This document shows, one piece after another, positions 1 to 8,090 of a stretch of DNA of 16,790 nt. The notes below the pieces were generated by a model. It worked only from the letters and a program-made list of their open reading frames with translations. It was not told the DNA's origin and ran no database searches. Every line of letters starts with the position of its first letter. The first letter of the stretch is position 1. The position numbers and the translations under genes are program-made. Source of the stretch: Helicobacteraceae bacterium (lineage in GTDB: Bacteria > Campylobacterota > Campylobacteria > Campylobacterales > SZUA-545); assembly GCA_031276985.1 (NCBI GenBank), contig JAISMA010000108.1, positions 1 through 16,790 on the forward strand, read 5' to 3'.

Positions 1-1
1 A

Positions 2-199
2 GGCTCTCCGAATAAACTCTTTTCTGTCTATGACGCAACTTCTAACAACAACGCAAGTATCCATGCGTCGATTATATCCAAAAGAAATAATTATCTACAA
101 GACAAATCCGTTAAGAAAAGGTTAATAGTGCGCGAAAAAACGCGCTCGAAAAAAACTAAATTAAAAAGTTTCGTTTTGCGATCAGAAATTGCATATTGA
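2..199 (+). CDS. possible 3' end of a gene cut by the window edge
   Basis: The second frame is open from the left edge for 65 codons to a TGA at 197-199. The predicted peptide is polar and becomes very basic towards its end (KKR, REK, RSKKTK), as the tail of a nucleic-acid-binding protein might be. I recognise no family. The codons are more AT-rich than those of the confident genes, and a shorter open frame (3-122) overlaps it. The frame could be chance or the decayed end of a gene. The upstream sequence would decide. Confidence 0.25.
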   Translation, partial: GSPNKLFSVYDATSNNNASIHASIISKRNNYLQDKSVKKRLIVREKTRSKKTKLKSFVLRSEIAY

Positions 200-268
200 G
201 AGCAGAAATATACCGTTTTGGGCATAAGAAATTTAGTTTCGAAAGCGTTTTTATCGCAAAACTAAACT
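167..268. repeat. imperfect inverted repeat, 16-base arms
   Basis: The arm AGTTTCGTTTTGCGAT (167-182) is matched in reverse complement by ATCGCAAAACTAAACT (253-268) at 15 of 16 positions, with 70 bases between. A further TTTAGTTT just before the right arm pairs with AAACTAAA inside it, so alternative hairpins are possible. There is no T-run after the right arm, so it is not an obvious terminator. It could be a remnant of a small mobile element or a structured 5' leader for the short frame that follows. Confidence 0.4.
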
Positions 269-281
269 CGAAAGGTAAAAA

Positions 282-452
282 ATGGCAACCAAGCCGTTCG
301 CAGAGAAGGTTACTCGCAAATCGCAAAATGAGATATTTTAAGTTGCATCAAAAATATTAAGGCTTACCAAAACGCACATGGAGGAATTTCCGCGCCATTT
401 TTTTGATACTTATAGACAACCCATAAAGGCTGATAAACAAAGGCTTGGTTGA
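282..452 (+). pseudogene. short ORF split by an in-frame TAA
   Basis: An ATG at 282, preceded at suitable distance by GAAAGG, opens a 19-codon frame (MATKPFAEKVTRKSQNEIF) that ends in TAA at 339-341. The same frame then stays open for 36 more codons to TGA at 450-452, and that part looks protein-like (an HMEEFPRHFFDTYRQ stretch). This could be a small gene with a nonsense mutation, a real 19-residue peptide followed by chance, or chance throughout. I recognise no homologue. The region is AT-rich compared with the neighbouring genes, which suits decay. Confidence 0.2.
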
Positions 453-493
453 TAATTTTAAGATGTTGTTAAGTTGCAAAGCAAACGTATATC

Positions 494-586
494 GCGGACG
501 AAGGCGGGCATCTATATTCTTGTGAACAATTGATGTTCGCGAGGGTTTTTAACTTTCTTTTTAGATGCCCACATTCGCGGGTATGA
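494..586 (-). repeat. degenerate GTCATTCCC-family repeat with terminal inverted arms
   Basis: GGGCATCTA (506-514) and TAGATGCCC (562-570) are perfect 9-base inverted arms. The similarity continues imperfectly outwards (GCGGACGAAGGC against ACATTCGCGGG). Read on the minus strand, 584-566 gives GTCATACCCGCGAATGTGG followed by GCATCTA. This closely resembles the unit at 8254-8280 (GTCATTCCCGCGAAGGCGG, then GAATCTA). I take it as a diverged member of that dispersed family. Confidence 0.5.
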
Positions 587-628
587 CCGACGCCTAGTTT
601 ATTTGTTTATGCAACGCGAATGTTTTGA

Positions 629-657
629 GAATGGATTTGTATTTTCATGGGAATGAC
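629..657 (-). repeat. half-unit of the GTCATTCCC repeat family
   Basis: On the minus strand the sequence starts GTCATTCCCATGAAAATAC and runs on through AAATCCATTC. The first nine bases match the dispersed repeat exactly. The distal GGGAATC-like arm is only loosely recognisable as AATCC. It is probably a decayed copy next to the better one at 494-586. Confidence 0.35.
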
Positions 658-685
658 AAGAGAGAAAGTTGGCGGTTTGAGGGTT

Positions 686-1168
686 TTATGGTAACGATTG
701 GTCTTTGTTTATTGTTGCGATTTGTTTGCGGATTTTATAACGCAGAATAAAGGCGACGACGATCGAAATTGGAACGGCAAACCAGCCCAACATATAAATG
801 CCCGCGCAAAAAAGAATGAAGGCTATGATAGCCGCTCTGATTAAACCGTCGATGATGTCCGCGGGAGCATATATTAGCGTTAAGACGATCCAAAATAACA
901 TCGGCGCAAACAAAAAGATAGACGCGCCCGCGAATAAGCCGGTAAAAAGCGCGGCGATTTTGCTTTCGCCTCCTATTATTCTCCAAAAAACGTAACCTGA
1001 AAGAAAACCGCCAAACGCAAAAGCAAGCGTAATAAACAATCCGTCCGGCTGATTTCGGCTAAATACGATTGGAACGCTTGTTATAGCGCCTATCAACGCT
1101 ACAAAGACGGCGTATTTTAGCGCATGTTTTTCTCTAAACTCCTTGCGTAGCGCTTTGTTTTCATCCAT
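686..1168 (-). CDS. small multi-pass membrane protein of unknown function
   Basis: The 160-residue protein begins with a charged cytoplasmic head (MDENKALRKEFREKH). Hydrophobic segments follow at about 18-36, 44-63, 70-100 and 109-143; the last two are long enough to be broken into two helices each. It ends in a basic tail (RYKIRKQ), giving four to six inner-membrane helices. I see no catalytic or transport motif and recognise no family. It is the only convincing gene at the left end on this strand. The ATG has no Shine-Dalgarno sequence, but a TATAAG box lies just upstream, so the message may be leaderless or nearly so. Codon use and a sustained hydrophobic pattern support a real gene. Confidence 0.75.
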   Translation of the reverse strand: MDENKALRKEFREKHALKYAVFVALIGAITSVPIVFSRNQPDGLFITLAFAFGGFLSGYVFWRIIGGESKIAALFTGLFAGASIFLFAPMLFWIVLTLIYAPADIIDGLIRAAIIAFILFCAGIYMLGWFAVPISIVVAFILRYKIRKQIATINKDQSLP

Positions 1169-1177
1169 ATAGATTTG

Positions 1178-1183
1178 CTTATA
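1178..1183 (-). promoter_or_regulatory. possible -10 box for the membrane-protein gene
   Basis: TATAAG lies 9 bases before the ATG at 1168, so transcription from it would start about 2-3 bases before the start codon. A TTAGCT about 16 bases further upstream is only a weak -35. This would explain the missing Shine-Dalgarno sequence. Confidence 0.3.
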
Positions 1184-1469
1184 TTAAGTTGGCTTATCGA
1201 GCTAATCACATTTGTTGAGTTGCGATCTCCAATAGGCTAATTAATTTTGCCGTAAGTCGGCTTAAACCGATCGCAAAATAAGCGCTTCAAGTAGGGCGTT
1301 TTGGATTGTCGGCGGTCGTATATTTTGCGATTTCATTTGATTATTTTGCGCGCGTAATAACTTTTGCGTTGGCGATTTGTCTACATTAACGATCAAGTTT
1401 TTCAATTTTAATCATAGATAATTATTAACGACTTTTTTGCGCTTTTTACGAATATCATTTGATATATTT

Positions 1470-1497
1470 TTTGCGGATTTATACTTGTGCGTATAAA
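1470..1497 (+). promoter_or_regulatory. candidate promoter for the giant exported protein
   Basis: TTTGCG (1470-1475) and TATAAA (1492-1497) are separated by 16 bases and follow a T-rich stretch, as in many Campylobacterota promoters. The 5' untranslated region would be about 130 bases. Other AT-rich boxes nearby (for example around 1515-1545) are nearly as good. Confidence 0.25.
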
Positions 1498-1633
1498 ACT
1501 TAAAACGAAAAAGTTTGATCTGACTTATAACTAGATTATGTTGATAACGGATAAAAATCGATAAACGGTTTGGTTCGCCGACGTCAAGATAATTTAATAA
1601 ACCAGATCGCTTCTTTGTTAAGCGAGGCGAGCC

Positions 1634-4600
1634 ATGAAAAAAATCGTACATTTTGTTGTCGCGTTGGCGCTGTGCAAAATTAGTTTATTCGCGCTTGGGG
1701 TCAATGTCGAGAGCGCGGATTTTAGCGGCGCGAGCGGCGCGTATTCGGATTCGGTCATATTGCCCGCCGGCTCCGTCGTTCGCTATAGGCTCAAAGCGGA
1801 TCTGTTTCCGGATGCTGGCTCAAACGAAAATTGGGGTTGTACAGAGATAGAGATAAACGGTTTGAGAAGAGCAAACGATCACGGCAATTGGAAAAACGGA
1901 TCGCGCCAAATTAGCAAAACCGAAAACGCCTTAGCGCCGCTTGCGCCGGGCGTTTATTCCGTGAAATTTTTCTTTTATAGCGGCGGCGCGAAAGACGGGG
2001 CGTGCGCCGAATCGCAAATCGGCTGGTATTACGCGCCAAACGCTATTACGGTTATGCCGTTTGAAATCGACGTAAAAGAGGTAAGTTTCAGCGCGGGCGA
2101 CAACAACTTTGCGGAAATTATCAAGCTGCAAGTTGGCTCTACATTGCGTTATAAAATATCGGCAAATCCGCGTTACAGCAGCTCTCCAAGCGAGAATTGG
2201 GGTTGTACCGAAATTCAGATTAGCTCCATAAAAAGATTTCATGATCACGGCGATTGGCGCGACGGATCGCGGACGATCGTAAGCTCTGGCGACGGCGTTA
2301 ATGCGCTTGGCAACGGAGCGTCGCTTAAAGCGCCTAGCGAAGCGGGAATTTACGACGTTATTTTTCGCATGTATTCCGGCGCGGGAAAAGACGGAATATG
2401 CAACGGCGCGCAAGTTGGCGAATATATCGCGCCAAGCGCAGTAAGGACGTTTGGAAACATAGCGTTTAGACCCACTTTCGATATGTATTACCATAGAAGT
2501 CTCGTCGGAGATATGAACATAATCGGCGCGGGATCTATGTGCATTCCAGATGAAAAACAGCGCAACGACGATAAGATCGGATCTTGTCAAAACCCTCAAT
2601 TTAACACAATTTTCGAGAATATGAATCTCAAATACGCCTATGTAAATAATAACGGCGCGGTAACGGCGCATCCGACGACTTCCAGAACGGCGGCATTTTT
2701 GAAATTGCCGCCAAACGCGGAGGTGGTTTACGCCAAACTTTATTGGCTTGGCAGACTCGCAAATAATTACAATACGCATAACGGCGGAGCGGTAAATTGT
2801 CCTAATCCTTCGTCCGTTTCCGATAAAAAGATATTAGATGCTTTGAACGCGGGGGCAAATCGCGTTAAATTTGAAAAGCCTTCCGGCGGCGTTCATTACG
2901 TTAAAGCGGAGAAGGTGTATTTGGAAACCTACGACGACAATTGCGCCTATCTCGCGCAAGCGGACGTAACGGATCTGCTCGACACAAAGAACGCGAACGG
3001 CTTTTATTACGTTGGCGATATAAAGAGCCGTAGAAACGGCGGACCGTTTGGTACTTTTGGCGGCTGGACGCTGGTTACGGTATACGAAAATCCATTCGAC
3101 GCGACGCACACCTATAGGTTGATTACGCTATTTGACGGCTGGCGCGGCGGCAACGACGTTATCAGAACGATCATTAGCGGCTTTCTTACGCCTAGGGCAG
3201 GTCCCGTCGATAGCTCTTTGTTTGTCATGGGCGCGGATGGCGATAGCGATCCGGGCGATCGCATGTGCATAAACGCAAAAAGCTCCTATTGCAATACGGG
3301 AAACGAGTATAGAAGCGGCGTAGGCGGATCGGGCGATGAGCGGCTAATTTTTCCGTATATGAAAGATAACGCGCCGATTCAACATAGAGCGTTTGACGGC
3401 TTTAGAGATAGACACTATATAAACGCCTTTTTGTCGACAGTTTCCGAAGGCTCGGTAGGATATGGAAAAATGCCCGCTGGACAGCGACCAAGATTTGCGG
3501 ATGATTACATTCTTGGTTTCGATTTGCATACATATTATCTGCGCGATTTTCTGGCAAACGGAGCGACTCAAACAAATATCGTAGTAGAACCTGGCGGCGA
3601 TCATATAGTTTTTGGAGCGCTTGGATTTGCCACGGTTATACACAATCCGCGTATCGCGGATATAGATATTCATTCCTCCGTTAGACACAGACCCGACGCG
3701 GCAATCGTGTGCGACGGCAAAAAAGATATGCGCGGCGCTAAGATCGACTATACCTATACGCTTAAGAATAGCGGACGCGAACCCGCCGAACATATTCGCG
3801 TATATACCAACTTCAACGAAACGGGCTTGGATAAGTATATAGCTTCGGTTTCGGCGGCGGTTATGAGTTCTACGGGCAACGTGATATACAAATCGCCTAA
3901 TTGCGCCTCTAGCATAAAGGGTATAATGTGCTATGTCGATTATATGGATATTTCGCAACTCCACCTGCAGTCGCAACTTACGATCAAATATAGCGTTACG
4001 CTCAAAAAGAATATTCCATTGCTTGAAGACGACGTGAATCTTGAAGTGATAGCCCATGCGCGTTATTACAACGCGATAACGCACGAAGAGATCGCAAGAG
4101 AAGCCTTTAATCTTACGCCGGCGATAGCGGGCAAACTATGCGCCAACGAAACTTGCAAAACGCTTGCGAAAAACGGCAAACCAAACGGTTATTATCTTAT
4201 CGATCCCGACTGGGGTTACGAGATGCAGCCTTTTGAGGTTTATTGCAACAATATGAACAAAGAAAATTATCTAAACGCCGAAACCTATCTGCCGCTGGTA
4301 ATGACGACGGATTTTAGCAATTTGCGCTACAAGACAATCAAAAACGGCGATTATTACCACAAAGAAAACCAAACGGGCAAAACGCGATTTGGCGCAATCC
4401 GCCTTAACGACGATTACACCGTTCATGCCGAAGACGATCTAATCAAAAATGGTTTTTCAAATATCAATCTGGTTGGCACGCCTTTTGCGATCGATCTTAA
4501 TAAAACCGCGATCGGAACGTGTTCGGCTTTCAAAAAAGCGCATTTCGATCAGATCGTCAAAATCGATACGACGCTGGATACGACAAACTTGGTTTGTAAA

Positions 4601-7600
4601 GCGCAAAATAATAAAATTCAGCTTAAGCAAATCAAAGGCGGCGGCAAAATGGGCAAATTCGAGTTTAACAAAGTAGCCGATTACAAAAACGCGAAATTCG
4701 CCAACGGATTTAACGTCGATCCAAACGATCCAAAAAAACTCGGCGCGTATCTATACAAAAGTTGTCAGGCGATCAAAAACGATAAGCGCGGCGTTCCGAC
4801 TGGTTTTTACTATATAAATCCCGAAGAAAACCGCGACGTAGGAACTAATTTATTCGATAAAGATCCAAATAAACACCGCCCGTTTGTCGTTTTTTGCGAT
4901 ATGAATTCCATATTGTCAAAAGGCGCAAAAGTTTCAACTTTGCAACTTGCGCTAGACGGCGACGCGACCGCAAGCGCCGACGATCTAATTTCGCGCGATC
5001 GCGACACATGCTCAAAGCTGGGCATGTATTTTTTCGTGCCTATCAATAAGCAAACTTTCAACAAAACGCGAGATTATCTCAAAGCCATTAAACCCGAATG
5101 GTCGTCGTATACCGGATCGGTTAGATACAACCTTACGCAGCTATGGTCGCCAAGCGGCGGCGGTATGGGCAACGACGAGCAAAGGCTATTTTGGCCATAC
5201 GGATCGTTTGGCGTATTCAACGAAAAAGAGGGCGCGGGCGAAGGCGCGGGGCGCTTTGCCGACGGAAGCGATATTGGCGCGGGTTTGGCGCTGAATTCAA
5301 AAGACGGTTTAGGCGAGCGCGCAAGAGGCGCTTGGCAGAGCGTGTTCAAGCGTATGAGCGCTTCGGCGTTTGACGCCGACGGATTTCCGCTGGACGAAAA
5401 AGACGACTGGTGGATTTCGGACAAAGGTTGCAACGCGCTGAAAAAACACGGCTATTCCGACGGCTGGGATCTTTGCTCGAGCGGCGTGGCTTACGACGAA
5501 AACGGCTGCTATTTGCACGACGTCGCCTCGCCCGAACCAAACGGCGACTACGCCGCGAGGCAGTGGCTGTACTACGTCGCGGACAACAACGGCGACGTAT
5601 ACGCCTGCAACGACAAGCGAAGTCCTAGCCGCACCAATTGGAAAACGATCGACGGCAAAGAGGCGACGTACGTTTACGCGCATTACACTTGTTTGACGCT
5701 GGATAGCTTCGCTAAAGGCGCGGGCAACAATCCGCTGCCCGAAGATTTCGGCGGCTGGGACGAAACGCTGGATATTCATAACGAGCCAAGCGCGCTATAT
5801 ACCAAAATGGTCGATCAGCCGATCGGGGTTCAAGTCGTTCCAAAAGGCGAGGTCAAGCAGTTTGAAGGGCAGTTGTGCGCGACGATTGCGTTTGGCGATC
5901 AGATCGCGCATAACGTAGCGCCGACGGGCGCGAAAATAGGCGTTTCGCCCGTTGCCGCCGCCGATTTTAGCGGGCGGGCGGAGGATGGCGTCAAATACTC
6001 GTGCGTACGAATCGATCCGCAAATCGATCTGAGCGCGACTCCCGTAACGTTCAGTTGGGACGGCGGCGCGCAAAGGGCTTCAAAGGACGCGAACGTAACG
6101 CTGCTGGCTTATAACTGCGTCGATCCAAGCGATCCGACTTTATGCGAGAGAAAAAGCTACGGCGGCGGGCATTTCAGCGTTAGACCGAAATTCGCGGTCG
6201 ATTCCTTGTATTACGAAACGTTGATCGCGGGCGCGGAATATCCAAAAGAATCGCCTCTGCCAAACGGCGGCTTTGTCGTTAGCGCCTCGCAAGGCTACAC
6301 GCAAAACTACGACGACGCGATCCCGTGCGACGGCGAAAGCGGGCTTTGCTTGATAGCGGTCGATAAAAAACCCGTCGAATACGGCTCGTTAGACGCAAAC
6401 ATCACCTTTAGCGACGGCAAACTCGCAATCAACAAACTAAGTTACGACGAGGTTGGCGAGATCGCGCTTAAATTCGTCGACAGAGATTGGACAAAAATCG
6501 ATCAAAAACGCGACTACGGCGGCGCGTTTTCAAACGCGGAAAAATACAAGAACGACTGCATACCAAACAGCTACGCGCAAAGCGTGGACAACGCCGCAAA
6601 TCCGTCAAACTCGCCGCGTTACGGCAAGATCGGCTGCGTAACGGGCGGCGCGAAAGAGGGCGTTATAGACGGAATTACGCTCAAATTCGTTCCGCACAGA
6701 TTCGACATAACCAAATTCGAGCTTGTCGGCGCGTTTGTAGATCCGTACTCGCCGATCGGCGGCGGCAGATCGTCGTTTGCGTATTACGCAAATCAAGGAG
6801 ACGGACATTTTGCTACCGCCGCAATTGACGCCGAGGCGCTTAACAAAAAGGGCGCAATAACAAAAAACTACGGCGAAGGCAACTACAGCAAAGACATAAC
6901 TTACGACTTTGATTTTCCTTCGATCGCGCTCAAATCGGACGATATGCCCGCGAAGTTGAAAGATCGCTTTTGGCGGCGCGCTTACGACAAAAACGGCTCT
7001 TTAAGCGCGGGCGTGATCGCCGATGCGAACTTGTGGAAGCTGGGCAAAGCCGATTTAAGATTCGGGCTTAATTTCTCGCGCGATCGGCAAAAAGCGGAGC
7101 CGACGTTTTTTATGAGCGCGGGATCGTCGCTGAAAGGCTACGATTTCAACGTTTCGCTAACGGATACCGACGGAACGCAAGGCGCGGCGAATTGGGACGA
7201 AGCGACAAGCGAATTTTCGGAAATCAACTTCGTATACGGTCGCGCTTCGATCGCCGACGCTTCAAGCCGAAGCGACGAAGCGAACGTTACGTTTGCGATC
7301 GATTACTTCAGTGATCGCGGCTCTAACGGCATTAGAAGCGCGTTTAACTCGCCGAGCATGCTCGCTTCGAGCGTGGGCTGGTACAGATTGGGCGACGCGG
7401 ACAGGCTAACGGAGGCGAACGTAACCGCGAGCGTGGGCGGATTGATCGGGCTTGGATCGCGCCCCGTTCTGAACAACGAGCAATACACGATCTTTAGCTA
7501 TCCGTCGGGCGAGCGGCGTCCGCGCAGATTTGTTTCGCACCTTGCGATACCGCCTTATCTTTGGCATCACCCGTTTGGCAAGCCATACGCCGCGATCAAA

Positions 7601-7768
7601 GCGGGCGAAGCGGAGACGCGAAAAGGCTGCTTTGAGCATCCGTGCGGCACGATCGAGTTCAATCCGCAAATCGCGGACGGCTGGGGAGGAGTCGGCAAAA
7701 ACGACGATAATCGATATTACGACGACAACTCCACTAGGGAGCTAACGCCGCTAAGACTTGGTCGCTAA
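1634..7768 (+). CDS. giant modular exported protein with duplicated N-terminal module, GON-like modules and MshQ-like C-terminus
   Basis: The 2044-residue product has a Sec signal peptide (basic MKK, hydrophobic core, SLFA near residue 20). A module occurs twice, about residues 28-140 and 147-270, sharing ENWGCTEI, DHGxWxxGSR and YSGxxKDGxC. Residues 280-670 resemble large secreted bacterial proteins (ADVTDLL, GGWTLVTVYENP, LITLFDGW). Residues 680-830 resemble a DUF11-type beta-sandwich. Two modules near 832-1010 and 1043-1110 carry GYYLIDP...PFEVYCNNM and GFYYINP...PFVVFCDM, like GON or fibrinogen-type domains; the first also has a YLPL...NFSN-like stretch. The C-terminal third resembles MshQ/DUF6701-type surface proteins, ending at PLRLGR with no LPXTG motif or autotransporter barrel. 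Cysteines are frequent, suiting a disulfide-bonded surface protein. A weak AGGCGAG ribosome site precedes the ATG. The role (adhesin or pilus-associated) is inferred. Confidence 0.85.
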   Translation: MKKIVHFVVALALCKISLFALGVNVESADFSGASGAYSDSVILPAGSVVRYRLKADLFPDAGSNENWGCTEIEINGLRRANDHGNWKNGSRQISKTENALAPLAPGVYSVKFFFYSGGAKDGACAESQIGWYYAPNAITVMPFEIDVKEVSFSAGDNNFAEIIKLQVGSTLRYKISANPRYSSSPSENWGCTEIQISSIKRFHDHGDWRDGSRTIVSSGDGVNALGNGASLKAPSEAGIYDVIFRMYSGAGKDGICNGAQVGEYIAPSAVRTFGNIAFRPTFDMYYHRSLVGDMNIIGAGSMCIPDEKQRNDDKIGSCQNPQFNTIFENMNLKYAYVNNNGAVTAHPTTSRTAAFLKLPPNAEVVYAKLYWLGRLANNYNTHNGGAVNCPNPSSVSDKKILDALNAGANRVKFEKPSGGVHYVKAEKVYLETYDDNCAYLAQADVTDLLDTKNANGFYYVGDIKSRRNGGPFGTFGGWTLVTVYENPFDATHTYRLITLFDGWRGGNDVIRTIISGFLTPRAGPVDSSLFVMGADGDSDPGDRMCINAKSSYCNTGNEYRSGVGGSGDERLIFPYMKDNAPIQHRAFDGFRDRHYINAFLSTVSEGSVGYGKMPAGQRPRFADDYILGFDLHTYYLRDFLANGATQTNIVVEPGGDHIVFGALGFATVIHNPRIADIDIHSSVRHRPDAAIVCDGKKDMRGAKIDYTYTLKNSGREPAEHIRVYTNFNETGLDKYIASVSAAVMSSTGNVIYKSPNCASSIKGIMCYVDYMDISQLHLQSQLTIKYSVTLKKNIPLLEDDVNLEVIAHARYYNAITHEEIAREAFNLTPAIAGKLCANETCKTLAKNGKPNGYYLIDPDWGYEMQPFEVYCNNMNKENYLNAETYLPLVMTTDFSNLRYKTIKNGDYYHKENQTGKTRFGAIRLNDDYTVHAEDDLIKNGFSNINLVGTPFAIDLNKTAIGTCSAFKKAHFDQIVKIDTTLDTTNLVCKAQNNKIQLKQIKGGGKMGKFEFNKVADYKNAKFANGFNVDPNDPKKLGAYLYKSCQAIKNDKRGVPTGFYYINPEENRDVGTNLFDKDPNKHRPFVVFCDMNSILSKGAKVSTLQLALDGDATASADDLISRDRDTCSKLGMYFFVPINKQTFNKTRDYLKAIKPEWSSYTGSVRYNLTQLWSPSGGGMGNDEQRLFWPYGSFGVFNEKEGAGEGAGRFADGSDIGAGLALNSKDGLGERARGAWQSVFKRMSASAFDADGFPLDEKDDWWISDKGCNALKKHGYSDGWDLCSSGVAYDENGCYLHDVASPEPNGDYAARQWLYYVADNNGDVYACNDKRSPSRTNWKTIDGKEATYVYAHYTCLTLDSFAKGAGNNPLPEDFGGWDETLDIHNEPSALYTKMVDQPIGVQVVPKGEVKQFEGQLCATIAFGDQIAHNVAPTGAKIGVSPVAAADFSGRAEDGVKYSCVRIDPQIDLSATPVTFSWDGGAQRASKDANVTLLAYNCVDPSDPTLCERKSYGGGHFSVRPKFAVDSLYYETLIAGAEYPKESPLPNGGFVVSASQGYTQNYDDAIPCDGESGLCLIAVDKKPVEYGSLDANITFSDGKLAINKLSYDEVGEIALKFVDRDWTKIDQKRDYGGAFSNAEKYKNDCIPNSYAQSVDNAANPSNSPRYGKIGCVTGGAKEGVIDGITLKFVPHRFDITKFELVGAFVDPYSPIGGGRSSFAYYANQGDGHFATAAIDAEALNKKGAITKNYGEGNYSKDITYDFDFPSIALKSDDMPAKLKDRFWRRAYDKNGSLSAGVIADANLWKLGKADLRFGLNFSRDRQKAEPTFFMSAGSSLKGYDFNVSLTDTDGTQGAANWDEATSEFSEINFVYGRASIADASSRSDEANVTFAIDYFSDRGSNGIRSAFNSPSMLASSVGWYRLGDADRLTEANVTASVGGLIGLGSRPVLNNEQYTIFSYPSGERRPRRFVSHLAIPPYLWHHPFGKPYAAIKAGEAETRKGCFEHPCGTIEFNPQIADGWGGVGKNDDNRYYDDNSTRELTPLRLGR

Positions 7769-7773
7769 CGATC

Positions 7774-7802
7774 GCGCCGATCCGAACGTATGCGATCGGC
7801 GC
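7774..7802 (+). terminator. hairpin just after the giant gene
   Basis: GCGCCGATC (7774-7782) and GATCGGCGC (7794-7802) form a perfect 9-base stem around an 11-base loop, starting 5 bases after the stop codon. There is no T-run behind it, so it may stabilise the 3' end or act with another factor rather than as a classic intrinsic terminator. Confidence 0.5.
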
Positions 7803-7831
7803 AAGGTCCCTCGCTGCTATCGCGCCCTTTA

Positions 7832-7859
7832 CGTCATTCTACGCGTAGTCGCAAAATCG
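7832..7859 (+). repeat. GTCATTCTACGCG-type repeat, copy 1
   Basis: CGTCATTCTACGCGTAGTCG followed by CAAAATCGCAAAGCG closely matches the copy at 8347. CTACGCGTAG is a perfect 10-base palindrome inside it. It is a sub-family of the GTCATTC units in this region. Confidence 0.6.
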
Positions 7860-7870
7860 CAAAGCGCCTT

Positions 7871-7890
7871 CCCTTGCGAAGGCAAGGGAC
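7871..7890 (+). repeat. 20-base hairpin repeat, copy 1
   Basis: CCCTTGCGAAGGCAAGGGAC contains a perfect 7-base stem (CCCTTGC/GCAAGGG) closed by a GAAG loop. An identical copy starts exactly 200 bases downstream. The flanks differ. Confidence 0.7.
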
Positions 7891-7941
7891 GCGCTTGCTT
7901 TTAAACAAAGCGTAATCGCGGGCTGATACGCGCTCCCTCTC

Positions 7942-8008
7942 GTCATTCCCGCGACGAGTGGCTGGGCGCTTGCGCCCGCATCCGCAAGGAGCGCGGGTAT
8001 CTAATCCC
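7942..8008 (+). repeat. GTCATTCCCGCG unit with internal hairpin
   Basis: The left arm GTCATTCCCGCG is answered by CGCGGGTATCTAATCCC about 40 bases later, so the outer parts can pair. GGGCGCTTGCGCCC (7964-7977) forms an inner perfect stem of six bases. It appears to be a longer variant of the 8254 unit. Confidence 0.5.
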
Positions 8009-8070
8009 ATAAATAATCGGAACGCATTAAATCAATCATTAAAAACGCCGATCTCCATCCTCGCGACAAT

Positions 8071-8090
8071 CCCTTGCGAAGGCAAGGGAC
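8071..8090 (+). repeat. 20-base hairpin repeat, copy 2
   Basis: This is identical over 20 bases to 7871-7890 (CCCTTGCGAAGGCAAGGGAC) and forms the same 7-base stem and GAAG loop. The flanking bases (AAT before, ACGAG after) differ from copy 1, so the repeated unit itself is short. Confidence 0.7.

Larger units (their letters stand above)
200..685. other. gene-poor AT-rich stretch with degenerate repeats
   Basis: No convincing intact gene lies here on either strand. The stretch holds part of an inverted repeat, the interrupted short frame, and two minus-strand relatives of the GTCATTCCC repeat that recurs downstream of the giant gene. The rest (453-493 and 587-640) shows nothing I can interpret. 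Confidence 0.5.
1169..1633. other. AT-rich intergenic region between divergent genes
   Basis: This is the shared upstream region of the minus-strand membrane-protein gene and the plus-strand giant gene. It contains long T-rich runs, several possible -10 boxes and no conserved ORF. A 79-codon minus-strand frame (1412-1651) overlaps the start of the giant gene and looks spurious. I see no strong operator-like palindrome. Confidence 0.6.

Noticed and set aside
1..685. possible insertion sequence at the left end
   Set aside because: No transposase frame or matching terminal repeats with a target duplication could be seen.
1412..1651. 79-codon minus-strand ORF before the giant gene
   Set aside because: It overlaps the start of a confident gene, is AT-rich and basic throughout, and has no ribosome site.
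1931..2779. 282-codon minus-strand ORF inside the giant gene
   Set aside because: It is antisense to a clearly coding frame and arginine-rich with no coherent domain, a typical shadow of GC-rich codons. The frame at 3344-4084 is rejected for the same reason.
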